This document shows, one piece after another, positions 35,591 through 44,784 of a DNA stretch of 64,000 nucleotides (within the stretch, counting starts at the first letter, position 1; each line of letters begins with the position of its first letter). The translations under genes were made by a program, and so were the position numbers. The notes under the pieces were generated by a model. It was not told the DNA's origin, did no database searches, and saw nothing but the letters and a program-made list of their open reading frames with translations. The stretch spans positions 248,001 through 312,000 of the forward strand of contig CAWIRE010000001.1 in NCBI GenBank assembly GCA_963838385.1, read 5' to 3'. This stretch comes from DAHUYF01 sp963838385. Lineage in GTDB: Bacteria; Pseudomonadota; Alphaproteobacteria; ATCC43930; CGMCC-115725.

Positions 35591-36316
35591 ATGAAATTTG
35601 CATCCATCGCACTCGGTGCGGCGGCACTGGCATGGCTGGTTGGCTCGGCTGTCGGCCCTGCCGTCGGTCGCGAAGTCGCGCCGACCCAAATCGCGCAGGG
35701 AACGCTGGCGCCGGCCCTCAGCGATGCGCTCCGGGCGCAGATCGATCAGGCGGTGCAGCAGGCGATCGCGGCAAATCCCGGCGCCGACCCCGCTACCATC
35801 GGCCAAGCCATTGGCGCCGCCATCGGCCAGATTCTTACGGCCAATGCTCAGGCGATCAGCGCCGACCCGGGCTTGGCGACCGCCATCGCGCAAGAAGCCG
35901 TCGGCAACGCCGGCACGCTCCTCGGAGCAAATCCCGCGGCGCTGCTTCAGGCGGCGGCGGCGGTTGGGGCACAGGCTGCCGCCGCCGCGCCGACCCAGGC
36001 AGCGAGCGTCTTCGTGGCAATGGTCCAGGCACTGCCGGCGGGATTGCAGGGTCAGGCAAGCGAGACGCTGATCGCCTCGGCGATCGATGCGCTGGTGCCC
36101 GGGGCGCAGATCACGGCATCGATCACCACGCTGCTTCAGGCGACGAACGCGCCGCCCCCGCCGCCGCCGCCACCGACGACGACGACGACGACGACCGTCA
36201 CGCCGCCACCGCCGCAGCAGACCAAAACCGCCACGGGATCATCGGGCGGAGGCTCAGGCGGTGGCGGGGGCGGCACGCCTCCGATCACCCCGCCCCCGTC
36301 GGTCAGCCCGACCTGA
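35591..36316 (+). CDS. Exported Ala/Gln-rich protein with a Pro-Thr-Gly tail, function unknown
   Basis: A 241-aa secreted protein of unknown function. An N-terminal signal peptide (about 1-26, ending AVGRE) is followed by an Ala-rich helical domain of roughly 155 residues with the near-repeat NPGADPATIGQAIGAAIGQI and ADPGLATAIAQEAVG. The C-terminal 55 residues are low-complexity: eight Pro, seven Thr, four Pro, then Ser/Gly runs. TAGGGA precedes the ATG. Its place at the head of the exopolysaccharide locus suggests a role in the envelope, without further evidence. Confidence 0.7.
   Translation: MKFASIALGAAALAWLVGSAVGPAVGREVAPTQIAQGTLAPALSDALRAQIDQAVQQAIAANPGADPATIGQAIGAAIGQILTANAQAISADPGLATAIAQEAVGNAGTLLGANPAALLQAAAAVGAQAAAAAPTQAASVFVAMVQALPAGLQGQASETLIASAIDALVPGAQITASITTLLQATNAPPPPPPPPTTTTTTTVTPPPPQQTKTATGSSGGGSGGGGGGTPPITPPPSVSPT
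36152..36196 (+). repeat. In-frame trinucleotide microsatellites (CCG and ACG runs)
   Basis: Eight Pro codons, mostly CCG, run directly into six ACG codons and one ACC inside the secreted-protein gene. Slipped-strand changes here would alter the length of the Pro/Thr tail in steps of one residue without breaking the frame. Confidence 0.75.
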
Positions 36317-36422
36317 GGGTGTGATCCTTGCCCTTCCCGGGTCGGCGCGCGATGCGTAACTGTCGTTTCTAGTCGGGGCTTTTCCGCGCTGGGGCGGGAT
36401 GCGGAGCTGGGGGGCTAAAGAG

Positions 36423-37700
36423 ATGAGGCGTTGGAAGCCCGCGGCGGCAGCGGCTTTCATCGGGTCGTTGATCGTGGCCACCCAGGCCTGGGGGCAAAAC
36501 GAGACGCAGACCGAGATCGAGCAGGAGCGGCAGGGCGTTTTGCAGCGGTCGAGGCCCGATTACGACCCGCTGGGTGCCCGGCTGGGCGGGTTCCTGCTCT
36601 ACCCCAGCCTTGGTCTCAGCGAGGGCTATGACAGCAACGTCTTCGTCACCCAGACCGACCCCAAATCCGACTTCCTGACGACGGCGACGCCGGCCCTCCA
36701 GCTGCGGTCGGATTGGAACCGCAACGCGCTCAACTTCACGGCCAGCGACATGACCAGGCGCTACCTGACGCAGGCCAGTGAGAGCTATTCCAATGCGACC
36801 GCGGCGACCGACGGCCGGCTCGACATCGAGAACAACGTCTATCTGACGGGTGCCCTCAGCTATCAGCTCAATCACGAGGACCGGGCCTCGCCCGACAGCA
36901 TCATCAATCAGAAAACGCCGACCTTGTACCAGCAGGAGACGGCGCAGTTCGGCTTCGTCCACGAGACGGGACGCCTCGGGTTGCGCGTGGATGGCTCGGC
37001 CAATTCCTACTCTTACGACAACAACGAAACCGGCTCGGGGACCCCCATCCCCGAGACCCCGCGCAATCGCATCGAGTATTACCTCGCACCTCGCCTGGAA
37101 TATGAAATCATTCCCGAATACCAGGCCTTCATCAGGCCCAGCGTCAATTACAACGATTACATGACCAAGTTCAGCGCGACGGGGTCGACGGGGCTGGCCC
37201 AGGACTCCTATGGCTATGCGATCGATGCCGGCACGGCCATCCGATTGGGCGCAACGCTCAATGGTGAGGTCTTCGTCGGGTATTACGAGGAGGACTATGC
37301 CGACGTCCGCCTCCCGGTGTCGTCGGGTCCGAGCTTCGGCGGCAACCTCTTGTGGAATGTGACCCGCCTGACCTCGATCCGCGGCTCGGTGGCCCGCACC
37401 GTTCTAGAAAGCATCATCCCGGGAACGACCACCTACCTGCAGACGGCGAGCGCTCTCTCCGTCGAGCATGAGCTTCGGCGCAACCTTCTCGTGGAGGGCG
37501 GCGGCAGCTATGTCGTCCAGGATTTTGCGCCGGTCGCGCGGGTGGACGACAATTACGAGGCGCATGCCAGCCTGCGCTATCTGATCACCCGGAATCTGAG
37601 CGCTCAAATGACCGCCAGCTGGTACTATCGCAACTCGACCGCGCCGGGCAACAATTACGATCGCGAGCTGATATCAGTCGGCGTGCGGACGCAGTTCTAG
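36423..37700 (+). CDS. Outer-membrane beta-barrel protein of the exopolysaccharide locus
   Basis: A 425-aa outer-membrane protein. The signal peptide ends near residue 25 (VATQAWGQNE). The rest alternates short polar and aromatic strands, such as YPSLGLSEGYDSNVFVTQ and YYLAPRLEYEIIPEYQAFI, and ends in a terminal Phe (VGVRTQF) as outer-membrane barrels do. The pattern matches the BBP2_2 / capsule-associated barrel family. GGGGGG lies upstream of the ATG. It is directly followed by the promoter and gene of a short OPX export protein, so it may provide the outer-membrane channel. Confidence 0.82.
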   Translation: MRRWKPAAAAAFIGSLIVATQAWGQNETQTEIEQERQGVLQRSRPDYDPLGARLGGFLLYPSLGLSEGYDSNVFVTQTDPKSDFLTTATPALQLRSDWNRNALNFTASDMTRRYLTQASESYSNATAATDGRLDIENNVYLTGALSYQLNHEDRASPDSIINQKTPTLYQQETAQFGFVHETGRLGLRVDGSANSYSYDNNETGSGTPIPETPRNRIEYYLAPRLEYEIIPEYQAFIRPSVNYNDYMTKFSATGSTGLAQDSYGYAIDAGTAIRLGATLNGEVFVGYYEEDYADVRLPVSSGPSFGGNLLWNVTRLTSIRGSVARTVLESIIPGTTTYLQTASALSVEHELRRNLLVEGGGSYVVQDFAPVARVDDNYEAHASLRYLITRNLSAQMTASWYYRNSTAPGNNYDRELISVGVRTQF

Positions 37701-37799
37701 CGCCGGGGCGCCGGCCGGGTGGCCTTGCCATAGTAAATGGCGGTCAAGTTTACACGCCGGCCCCCCTTTAGGTTAATGTTCCCGGCAAGGTGCCCAGTA

Positions 37800-37828
37800 T
37801 TGATAGCAGGCGGCAGACCGATTATTAT
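37800..37828 (+). promoter_or_regulatory. Predicted sigma-70-type promoter of the polysaccharide export genes
   Basis: TTGATA (37800-37805, 5 of 6) and TATTAT (37823-37828, 5 of 6) are exactly 17 bases apart. A start about 7 bases downstream would leave a leader of about 49 bases before the OPX ATG. This supports the start at 37884 over an earlier in-frame ATG at 37737. Confidence 0.6.
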
Positions 37829-37883
37829 GCATCGCAGCATAGCGGAAAGGTTTCCGCCCTTATATGTCAAGGTGTTAGTTTAC

Positions 37884-38441
37884 ATGCTGCGTGCGAGTGT
37901 TTTGGCGCGAGCGGCCCGTTTCGCGATGGTGGCATTGGTCGGTTGTCTGATCTGCTTCCATGCCGCGCAGGCCACCGATGAGCCTGCTTACAAGCTGGGC
38001 CCCGGCGACAAGCTGCGCGTGACGGTGTTCAACGAGACCGATCTCAGCGGCGACTACGAGGTGAGCGATCAGGGCATGGTTGCCCTTCCGCTCATCGGCC
38101 AGGTCAAGGTCGCCGGCAAGACGCTGAGCGAGACCGATGACCTGATCGCGCAGAAATACGGAGCCAACTATCTCGTGAACCCGCGGGTAAGTGTCGAGGT
38201 GCTGAACTACCGCCCGTTCTTCATCCTGGGCGAAGTAAGGAGCCCCGGGGGCTACCCTTATGTCAGTGGCATGACCGTCTTGAACGCCGTCGCGCTCGCC
38301 GGCGGCTATACGCCGCGCGCGGACAAAAGTGATATCCTGTTGAAGCATGCGAATAGTCCAACCTCGAAGGAGCAGCGCGTTCCCGAGGACTATCCGGTTT
38401 TGCCCGGCAACGTCATCCGCGTAACCGAACGCTTCTTTTAA
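37884..38441 (+). CDS. Polysaccharide export protein, short Wza/GumB type (OPX)
   Basis: A 185-aa periplasmic or outer-membrane-associated export protein. A signal peptide (to about residue 30, CFHAAQA) is followed by the polysaccharide-export motif YKLGPGDKLRVTVFNETDLS and one SLBB repeat (RPFFILGEVRSPGGYPYVSG). At half the length of E. coli Wza it lacks the C-terminal helix that forms the outer-membrane pore. No lipobox is seen. AAGGTG lies upstream of the ATG. It sits between a barrel protein gene and a Wzc-like kinase gene, the expected order for an EPS secretion system. Confidence 0.88.
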   Translation: MLRASVLARAARFAMVALVGCLICFHAAQATDEPAYKLGPGDKLRVTVFNETDLSGDYEVSDQGMVALPLIGQVKVAGKTLSETDDLIAQKYGANYLVNPRVSVEVLNYRPFFILGEVRSPGGYPYVSGMTVLNAVALAGGYTPRADKSDILLKHANSPTSKEQRVPEDYPVLPGNVIRVTERFF

Positions 38442-38493
38442 CCTTTTTCGCCGGCGCACGAATTGAGAATGGCGCAGGCGAGGAGATCTCAGT

Positions 38494-40782
38494 TTGGACG
38501 CCTCGGACATTGCATCGCCGCCCCCCTCCAACGCGCCCCCGCAACCTAGGCGGTTGGCGAGCCTCCTGCGTGACGAGGCCGGAGAAGGCGTTGCCCCCGG
38601 CGAGATCTTCAGCATCCTCAGGCGACAGCGCCACATCATCCTCGCCTGCATCGTCGTGATCACCAGCATCAGCGCCGCCGTCGTGCTGCAGATCACGCCG
38701 CGATACGCGGCAGAAGCCTCGATCATTCTCGATATGCGCAAGACGCAGGTCGTCGACCTGCAGGCGGTGGTCTCGGGCCTTCCGCCGGACAGTGCCGTGG
38801 TGCGCGGCGAGATCGAGATGTTGCAGTCGCATACGATGGCTGCAGCCGTCGCGCGAAAGCTCAATCTCGTCGCGCTTCCTGAATTCAACCCTCGCTTGCG
38901 TCCTCCTTCGCTGTTCGCGTCACTCCGCGAGACACTGGACGGGGCGATCGCGGGTGTGAAGCCGCTTCTCGGCATCGTCGCGCAGAAGCCGGAGGCCGAT
39001 GCCGATCCGGCGCAGACGGCGCTGCTGACCGCCAGCGGCATTCTTCAGGGCCACATGGAAGCGACGAATGACGGCCGCTCCTACGTCATCAAGATCCGCG
39101 TCGAATCCCAAAATCGCGAACTGGCCGCGAGCTTGGCCAACGCCTATGTCGATACCTACTTCCAGGCGCAGCTCGAAGCCAAGTTCGATGCGGTGCGCCG
39201 GGCCAATGACTGGCTCAATGAGCACCTCGCCACCCTGCGCCGGGAGGTGGAGGCGGCGGACCAGGCGGTCGAGACCTTCAAGGCGCAGCACAACCTCGCC
39301 CAGGCCCGGGGCGAGACCATGACCACGCAGCAGCTCTCCGAGCTCAATTCCCAGCTCATCCTCGCGTCGGCGGACCGGGCGCAAAAGGAAGCGAGCCTGC
39401 GGCAGCTGCGGGACCAGCTTAGAGCGGGCGATGTCGAGGCCGCGATCCAGGTGCTGAACTCGCCGCTGATCCTGAATTTGCGGACGCAGGAATCCGAGCT
39501 GGCGCAAAAGGAGGCGCAGCTGGCGACCCGCTATAAGCCGGCTCATCCCGCGATGATCAACATCAAGGCGCAGATCCAGGACCTTGATCGGAAGATCCAC
39601 CAGGAGATCGACAAGATCGTGCGCGCCATGGACGGCGAGGCGGCAGCGGCACGGGCGCGGGAAAGCACGCTCCGCGACGGGCTGGCACATCTAGAGCAGA
39701 CCTCGGCGGCGCAGAGCGAAATCGAGGTCCGGCTGCACGAACTGCAGCGGCAGGCCGATTCGAACAAGCTGCTTTACGAGAATTTCCTCAACCAATTCAA
39801 GCAGACCTCCGCGCAGGAGGACATCCAGATGCCCGATGCGCGCGTGGTGTCCTCGGCACTGGTCCCGGGCGCACCCTCTTATCCGCGCACGCGCCTGCTG
39901 ATCGCGGTCGCTTTCTTCGGCTCCTTGCTGCTCGGCGTTCCCCTCGCTTTCGGGGTCGAGCGGCTCGACAATTGCTTCCGCACGCCGGATCAGGTCGAGA
40001 AGATCGCCAAGGTCACGACGCTGGGCCTGGTACCGACGCTCAGATCCCGCGAGGTGCCGCACGAGGTCATCGTGGCGAGCCCGATGGCCCCCTATTCCGA
40101 GGCCATTCGCACCATCCGTACGGCGCTGCGCTATTCGGATATCGACAATCCTCCGAAGATCGTGCTCGTGACATCCGCATTGCCGAGCGAGGGAAAGTCG
40201 ATGACCAGCCTGTCGCTGGCGCGCAGCGTCGCGTCTTCCGGCGGCAGGTCGCTGCTCATCGATTGCGATCTCCGGCGGCCATCGGTCGCCAAGGCGATGC
40301 AGGCGGATGACAAGATCGGGCTGCTTTCGCTTTTCGACAAGTCCGGAACCGACTTTCGGACCGCCATCCAGGTCGACCGCGCCTCGGGCATGCATCTTCT
40401 CACCGCCTCCTCCGGTACGACCAATCCGCAGGATCTCCTGGGATCGAACCGGATGCGCGACCTCCTCGCGAGTCTGCGCCCGCACTACGACCTGATCGTA
40501 CTCGACACGCCGCCGATCCTCGGGGCCTCCGACGCGCTCATCCTGTCGCATATCGCCGACACGACGGTGTTCCTGGTGCGCTGGGGGCAGACGCCGCGCC
40601 CGGTGGTGCTGGGCGCCCTCGCCTCCTTCCGTGCCAATGGCGGTTCGCTCGCCGGCGTCGTCCTGACGCGTGTCGATCTGCGCAAGCACGCGACCTACGG
40701 CTACGGCGATTTCGGTTATTTCTACGGCAACTATCGCAGCTATTACGGCGGCCGTTACGGTGCGCATTACGGCGAGCGGTGA
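38494..40782 (+). CDS. Polysaccharide co-polymerase and tyrosine autokinase (Wzc/ExoP/GumC-like)
   Basis: A 762-aa inner-membrane protein controlling polymer length and export. A cytosolic N-terminus precedes a transmembrane helix (IILACIVVITSISAAVVLQI, about 50-70), a large periplasmic coiled-coil domain, and a second helix (LLIAVAFFGSLLLGVPLAFG). The cytosolic BY-kinase domain has Walker A SALPSEGKSMTS, Walker A' LLIDCDLRRPS and Walker B LIVLDTPPI. The C-terminus is a tyrosine cluster (YGYGDFGYFYGNYRSYYGG). No in-frame ATG fits the N-terminus; a TTG at 38494 with GGAG upstream is used. Confidence 0.93.
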   Translation: MDASDIASPPPSNAPPQPRRLASLLRDEAGEGVAPGEIFSILRRQRHIILACIVVITSISAAVVLQITPRYAAEASIILDMRKTQVVDLQAVVSGLPPDSAVVRGEIEMLQSHTMAAAVARKLNLVALPEFNPRLRPPSLFASLRETLDGAIAGVKPLLGIVAQKPEADADPAQTALLTASGILQGHMEATNDGRSYVIKIRVESQNRELAASLANAYVDTYFQAQLEAKFDAVRRANDWLNEHLATLRREVEAADQAVETFKAQHNLAQARGETMTTQQLSELNSQLILASADRAQKEASLRQLRDQLRAGDVEAAIQVLNSPLILNLRTQESELAQKEAQLATRYKPAHPAMINIKAQIQDLDRKIHQEIDKIVRAMDGEAAAARARESTLRDGLAHLEQTSAAQSEIEVRLHELQRQADSNKLLYENFLNQFKQTSAQEDIQMPDARVVSSALVPGAPSYPRTRLLIAVAFFGSLLLGVPLAFGVERLDNCFRTPDQVEKIAKVTTLGLVPTLRSREVPHEVIVASPMAPYSEAIRTIRTALRYSDIDNPPKIVLVTSALPSEGKSMTSLSLARSVASSGGRSLLIDCDLRRPSVAKAMQADDKIGLLSLFDKSGTDFRTAIQVDRASGMHLLTASSGTTNPQDLLGSNRMRDLLASLRPHYDLIVLDTPPILGASDALILSHIADTTVFLVRWGQTPRPVVLGALASFRANGGSLAGVVLTRVDLRKHATYGYGDFGYFYGNYRSYYGGRYGAHYGER

Positions 40783-41472
40783 GTGGTGGCAGACGCGTCG
40801 CGCTCCCTCGCCTACGCGCTGATCGCCGGCAGTCTGGGAGCGGCGCTTCTCGCGCTCGGCGTGCCGCAAATCGGCGCATCGTTGCTGCAGCTCTTTGCCG
40901 GGCCGGTCGCGGCGCCGACCGCCTCGGCGGCGCAGGATGTGGCGGCCATGCGCGACCGCGTCGCGCTGCTCGATCGCGCGGATGACTGGTTCGGCGACCC
41001 GGCGGCCCGCACGCAGGCGGGGATCGCCGAATACTACGGCGCCTACAGGGCGGCGACCGACGGCGGGCCCGATCCTGGGCTCCTGGCGAAGGCGCTCGCC
41101 GATCTCACCGGCGGGCTCGCCCGCGCCCCGGCGGACGCCACCGGCTGGGCCGTGCTGGCCGCGGCGCGGCGGACGGCAGGCGATCGTCCGGGCGCGGTGG
41201 CGGCGCTCAAGGCGTCGATCCTGCTCGGCGCTTACGAGCCCGAGCTGACGCAGCTCAGAAGCGAGCTCGCCGTCGCGCTCTGGCCCGATCTCGACGCCGA
41301 CGACCGCCAGCTGGTCGGTGGGCAGATAAGACTGGCCTGGGACACCGAGCCGCAGGCGCTGCTCGCGCTTGCGCGACGCGAGGGCAATGCCCTGCCGGTG
41401 CTGGCCGCCCTCGCTCCGGATACGGCGCGGCTCAACGCTTTCATGAAGGCGGCCGCCGCCGCGCGTCGCTGA
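40783..41472 (+). CDS. Hypothetical membrane-anchored protein coupled to the Wzc-like gene
   Basis: A 229-aa protein starting with GTG directly after the Wzc stop. One N-terminal hydrophobic segment (LAYALIAGSLGAALLALGVP) could be a signal anchor. The remainder is Ala/Leu-rich helices resembling tetratricopeptide-type repeats (ATGWAVLAAARRTAGDRPGAVAALKASILLG). I do not recognise a specific family. Position and coupling suggest a periplasmic helper of polymer assembly. Its 3' end overlaps the convergent polymerase gene by 32 bases. Confidence 0.7.
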   Translation: MVADASRSLAYALIAGSLGAALLALGVPQIGASLLQLFAGPVAAPTASAAQDVAAMRDRVALLDRADDWFGDPAARTQAGIAEYYGAYRAATDGGPDPGLLAKALADLTGGLARAPADATGWAVLAAARRTAGDRPGAVAALKASILLGAYEPELTQLRSELAVALWPDLDADDRQLVGGQIRLAWDTEPQALLALARREGNALPVLAALAPDTARLNAFMKAAAAARR

Positions 41473-42895
41473 CATCGCCCTCGGCATGGCCGCGGCTCGA
41501 AAAGGACTGCGCCACCGCCGCGCCGAGCAGCAAGAGATACGCCGCGGTCACCGCCGGGATCTGCAGGCTGAAATCGACCACCGCGTGGAGCCCGACCAGG
41601 ACGGTCGCCGCGGTCCCCAGACAGGCATAGGCGGCATCGCGCCGGCGCCGCGCCACGCCCCGGAGGCAGAGGCCGAAGAGCCACGCCAGGGCGAGGAAGA
41701 GGCAGGCGGCCGCCGGGAAGCCAAGCTCGAGGACATTCTGCAGATAGTCGCTATGCGCAAGGTTGACGTGGCCCCAGATGCCCGGCGGGCGGTAGATCGG
41801 AAACACGGCCTCGAAGGAATCGAGGCCCGTGCCGAGGATCAGATGATCGTCGACCGCCTGCCGCGTCGCCGCATAGATCACGAGGCGGCCTTGCATGCCC
41901 GCTTCGGCGCCGACCATGCGCTCGACCACCCTGTCGCCGCTGATCAGGAAGGCGAGGAGAGCGAGCGCCAGGGGGAGTGTCGCGAGCCGCAGGCGGCGCA
42001 GCCGATGGAGCGCCGGCGCTTGCGACGCGGCGAGGCCGAGCGCAATACAGCCGGCCAGCGTGGCGATGAAGCCGCCGCGCGAATGGGTCAGGAGCAAGGC
42101 GGTCGGCAGCAGAAAAAGGCACACCACCAGGCCGGGCCGCCGGCTCACGAAGTCGATGGCCGTGGCAAGCTTGTCCTGCCAGCGACCGGCGAAATGGACC
42201 GATTGCAGCGAGGCGATCAGGTCGGTGAGCGCCGCGAGCAGGCAGAGCCCCAGATATGTCGCGAAAGAGTTCTTGTTGACGAACGTCCCGGTGAGATCGC
42301 CGATATAGGCCCATTTCGTGAGCCACAAGATGGTGTCGCCGCCGACCGCATAGGCCACGAGACCGTAAGCGGCATAGGCGCCGCCGGAATAGGCCACGAC
42401 CCGCACCGCCGCCAGCGCCCGTTCGCGCGTCCGGCACAGCAACAGCGCCAGCAGGAACAGCCCCGCATAGCATGACAGGCGCAGCACGCCGACCAGCGCC
42501 GCGTGCCGGTCCACGGCGATGCTGCCCTCTACCGGCCGGGACAAGGCGGCCTGGGCCACGTCCCAGACCGGATTCTGCCACGCCGCCGGCGCGGAGCGGC
42601 TGACCTGGAAGAGGGCAAAGCCGATGACCAGGACGAAGCAGACCACCGGCAGCGCCAACGGCGCCATCAGCCCCCGGATTTCGGCGGCAGAGACGGTCGC
42701 GCTCGCCAGCAGCAGCACGGCCACGACGAGCGCCATGACGTCCCAAGCCACCGGGCGCGCCGACCCCAATGGCAGCGGCGCCAGCGCGACCACGCCGCAG
42801 AGAGCGGCAAAGAGCGTCGCTTTGCGCCGCTCGCCCGTCGTCCCGGCGGCCTTGGGCAACATGACCTGCAGAACCGATGGTGCGCGACTTGTCAT
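41441..42895 (-). CDS. O-antigen ligase/polymerase family protein (Wzy/WaaL-type)
   Basis: A 484-aa integral membrane protein with about 12 hydrophobic helices. The large periplasmic loop carries GTGLDSFEAVFPIYRPPG and HSDYLQNVLELGFPA, the Wzy_C/WaaL motif with a conserved His. LLLTHSRGGFIATLAG is another family block. It would polymerise or ligate lipid-linked repeat units. Start 42895 is uncertain; 42862 is an alternative. A second polymerase-like gene is at 59971, so one may be a polymerase and the other a ligase. Confidence 0.85.
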   Translation of the reverse strand: MTSRAPSVLQVMLPKAAGTTGERRKATLFAALCGVVALAPLPLGSARPVAWDVMALVVAVLLLASATVSAAEIRGLMAPLALPVVCFVLVIGFALFQVSRSAPAAWQNPVWDVAQAALSRPVEGSIAVDRHAALVGVLRLSCYAGLFLLALLLCRTRERALAAVRVVAYSGGAYAAYGLVAYAVGGDTILWLTKWAYIGDLTGTFVNKNSFATYLGLCLLAALTDLIASLQSVHFAGRWQDKLATAIDFVSRRPGLVVCLFLLPTALLLTHSRGGFIATLAGCIALGLAASQAPALHRLRRLRLATLPLALALLAFLISGDRVVERMVGAEAGMQGRLVIYAATRQAVDDHLILGTGLDSFEAVFPIYRPPGIWGHVNLAHSDYLQNVLELGFPAAACLFLALAWLFGLCLRGVARRRRDAAYACLGTAATVLVGLHAVVDFSLQIPAVTAAYLLLLGAAVAQSFSSRGHAEGDVSDARRRPPS

Positions 42896-42972
42896 TCTCG
42901 ACTGGGTTTCCACTCCCTGACAAAGGGTGCCTGGCAATGCCGATGGCTGACCGGCCCACAGTGTACGCGACT

Positions 42973-44298
42973 TCAGCCGCCGCACCGCAGCTTCTCCTCC
43001 ACGGCCAGCGTCACATGCCGCGAGGTGGGAAGATAGTCGAAGCCGCCTTGTCGCCCGAACGATTTGATGCCGAAATCGCGCAGTTTTCCGATGGCAGCGT
43101 CGGCGGCCGCCATGGCGCCTTCTCGATAGATCGGGTAGGCATTTTGCAACACATGCGATCCTTCGAGGATGAGGTCGCCCTCGAGCAACCCTCGCCTGAG
43201 CGCGTTGGAGCGGAAATCCTCGACCAGGCTGCCGATCTGCGTCTCCGCCGCGGCGGCGGGCCGGCGCTCGGCGCAATTGACCTCGACTGTGAAATACTCG
43301 CGTCCGGCCGCCGGGCCATAGAAATCGGAGTACATCGTGACGCGCTTCCACCGGCCGGTTTCGGCGAAGTTATAGAGGACGTTGGACGAGAAGCCCCGCG
43401 CTCCCTCGAAGCTGAAGAACAGGCTGACCAGGTCGACGCTCGGCAAGGCGCCGGCGCCGGGAAGCCCGCAGACCGCCAGCGCCCGCGTCAGCGGTATGGT
43501 AGCGAACACGCACTCGGAAACCGCATCCAGTGCCTCCGTCTTGACCCTGAACGATGACCCTTCCCGAGTAACCGACCGTAGCGGCGCGCCCAGGGCGAAG
43601 CTCGTCCCCTGGCGCATGAGCGACTGGCGGGCGGCATCGTACAGGTGACCGAAGCCCGCTCGCGGCCGGACGAATTCCTGCTTGGTATCCCAGCCCTTCT
43701 TGGCGCCGAGCAGCCGCGCGATGCGCTTGCGCAGCGAGGCGGCGTCGGCGATGTGCGCCATGCGCTTTTCGGCAAAGACCCTGTCGATCTCGGATGCCCG
43801 GGCGCCGTAGAACCGCTCGATATAGTCGGCCAGACCCGACACTTCGAAGAACCTGCGGCCGAGCCAATATTCCGCGAACTCCGCCGCATTGCTGATCCGC
43901 ACCGGCGGCAGCCGCGCCCACAGCAGCGACGCGGCCAGTCTCGCCCATTCGACCGGCCCGGCGGCGATCACATCGTCGTGGAGCGAGAAGGGATAGCGGC
44001 GGACATCGCCGCCGGGGGCGACGCGGCTGATGTCGATGGTGACGGGATGATAGACCGGCAAAAGCTCGGGAAAGTGAGCCATCAGCGGCGAATCGTCCTG
44101 GAAGACCAGTGTCCCGATGTCGAAGGTATAGGGCCCGATGTGCCGGTCGATGTGATTGCCGCCGATATGGTCGTATTCGTCGACGACCAGGATCCGCCTG
44201 AACCCTTGGCGATGGAGCATGCTCGCCGAGACGAGGCCGCTGATGCCCGCGCCGAGAACGATCGCGTCCCAGGTGGAATGAGGGAAAAAGCCGTGCAT
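42973..44298 (-). CDS. FAD-dependent amine oxidase/protoporphyrinogen-oxidase-like protein
   Basis: A 441-aa flavoprotein. The N-terminal dinucleotide motif VLGAGISGLVSASMLHRQG (about 14-32) and GGNHIDRHIGPYTFDIG bind FAD, as in protoporphyrinogen oxidase and UDP-galactopyranose mutase. The middle has a substrate-domain helical region (FFEVSGLADYIERFYGARAS), and the C-terminal FAD contact reads KSFGRQGGFDYLPTSRHV. Proteins of this kind are frequent in polysaccharide clusters, where they may act on nucleotide or lipid-linked sugars. The exact reaction is unknown. Confidence 0.78.
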   Translation of the reverse strand: MHGFFPHSTWDAIVLGAGISGLVSASMLHRQGFRRILVVDEYDHIGGNHIDRHIGPYTFDIGTLVFQDDSPLMAHFPELLPVYHPVTIDISRVAPGGDVRRYPFSLHDDVIAAGPVEWARLAASLLWARLPPVRISNAAEFAEYWLGRRFFEVSGLADYIERFYGARASEIDRVFAEKRMAHIADAASLRKRIARLLGAKKGWDTKQEFVRPRAGFGHLYDAARQSLMRQGTSFALGAPLRSVTREGSSFRVKTEALDAVSECVFATIPLTRALAVCGLPGAGALPSVDLVSLFFSFEGARGFSSNVLYNFAETGRWKRVTMYSDFYGPAAGREYFTVEVNCAERRPAAAAETQIGSLVEDFRSNALRRGLLEGDLILEGSHVLQNAYPIYREGAMAAADAAIGKLRDFGIKSFGRQGGFDYLPTSRHVTLAVEEKLRCGG

Positions 44299-44784
44299 TG
44301 TCCCAGGGTGCAGGATTAAACCGGCATTCCTCGGACGATCCCCGAGCCGGCTTCGACGACGAGCCCGTACCGGCGTCCGGAATATTGACGGGTGGCGTCG
44401 TCGATGTGCTTGGCCATTCGGGCAGCCTCTTTCCTTCGACGGGGTCTCGTCCTGGGCCGCGATGCCTGCGCCAAAACCGATCTGGGTCGGGCGTCAAGGA
44501 GTTGCCGAGGTTCGCCGGTAGGACAGCTCAAGGCACCCACCTGAAACCCGCGGGCCACCTTTCGCCGGCGTCCGAGGGGCAAGAATCCGCCTGGTGATTT
44601 GGTAAACACTGAACTTCCACTTCCAGTAGCAGAACCTCGCCCCGTCTTCAACAGGTTTAAGGTGGGAGCCCAGGCGACGGCCCTCCGTTCCTGACCCGGC
44701 GGCTGCCCAAGCCGGGCCGTCCTATGCCTGTCGTCGTGGCGTAACCGCCCAGTTCCAGATCCCAAGATGCAGATTGCACCGTGC
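44299..44784. other. 486-bp region without a convincing gene
   Basis: The minus strand holds one candidate small ORF (44316-44417, listed separately). CCCGGC (44695-44700) and GCCGGG (44711-44716) form a 6-bp stem with a 10-base loop but no T-run. Otherwise I see nothing I can support. The region separates the oxidoreductase gene from two methyltransferase genes. Confidence 0.4.
44316..44417 (-). CDS. Possible 33-residue small ORF with a strong ribosome site
   Basis: The reading frame MAKHIDDATRQYSGRRYGL continues for 14 more residues to GMPV. AAGGAAAGAGG lies 8 bases upstream of the ATG, better than for many genes here. No family is recognised, and the residue composition is neither hydrophobic nor strongly basic. 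It could be a chance frame or the tail of a lost gene. Confidence 0.25.
   Translation of the reverse strand: MAKHIDDATRQYSGRRYGLVVEAGSGIVRGMPV

Noticed and set aside
37737..37883. Upstream in-frame extension of the OPX protein
   Set aside because: A good promoter lies inside this stretch and the extension would bury the signal peptide 49 residues into the protein.
44298..44597. A 99-codon plus-strand frame
   Set aside because: No ribosome site and no resemblance; it spans the end of the oxidoreductase gene on the other strand.
44695..44716. CCCGGC/GCCGGG hairpin as a terminator
   Set aside because: Short stem, long loop and no T-run, so chance pairing in GC-rich DNA is likely.
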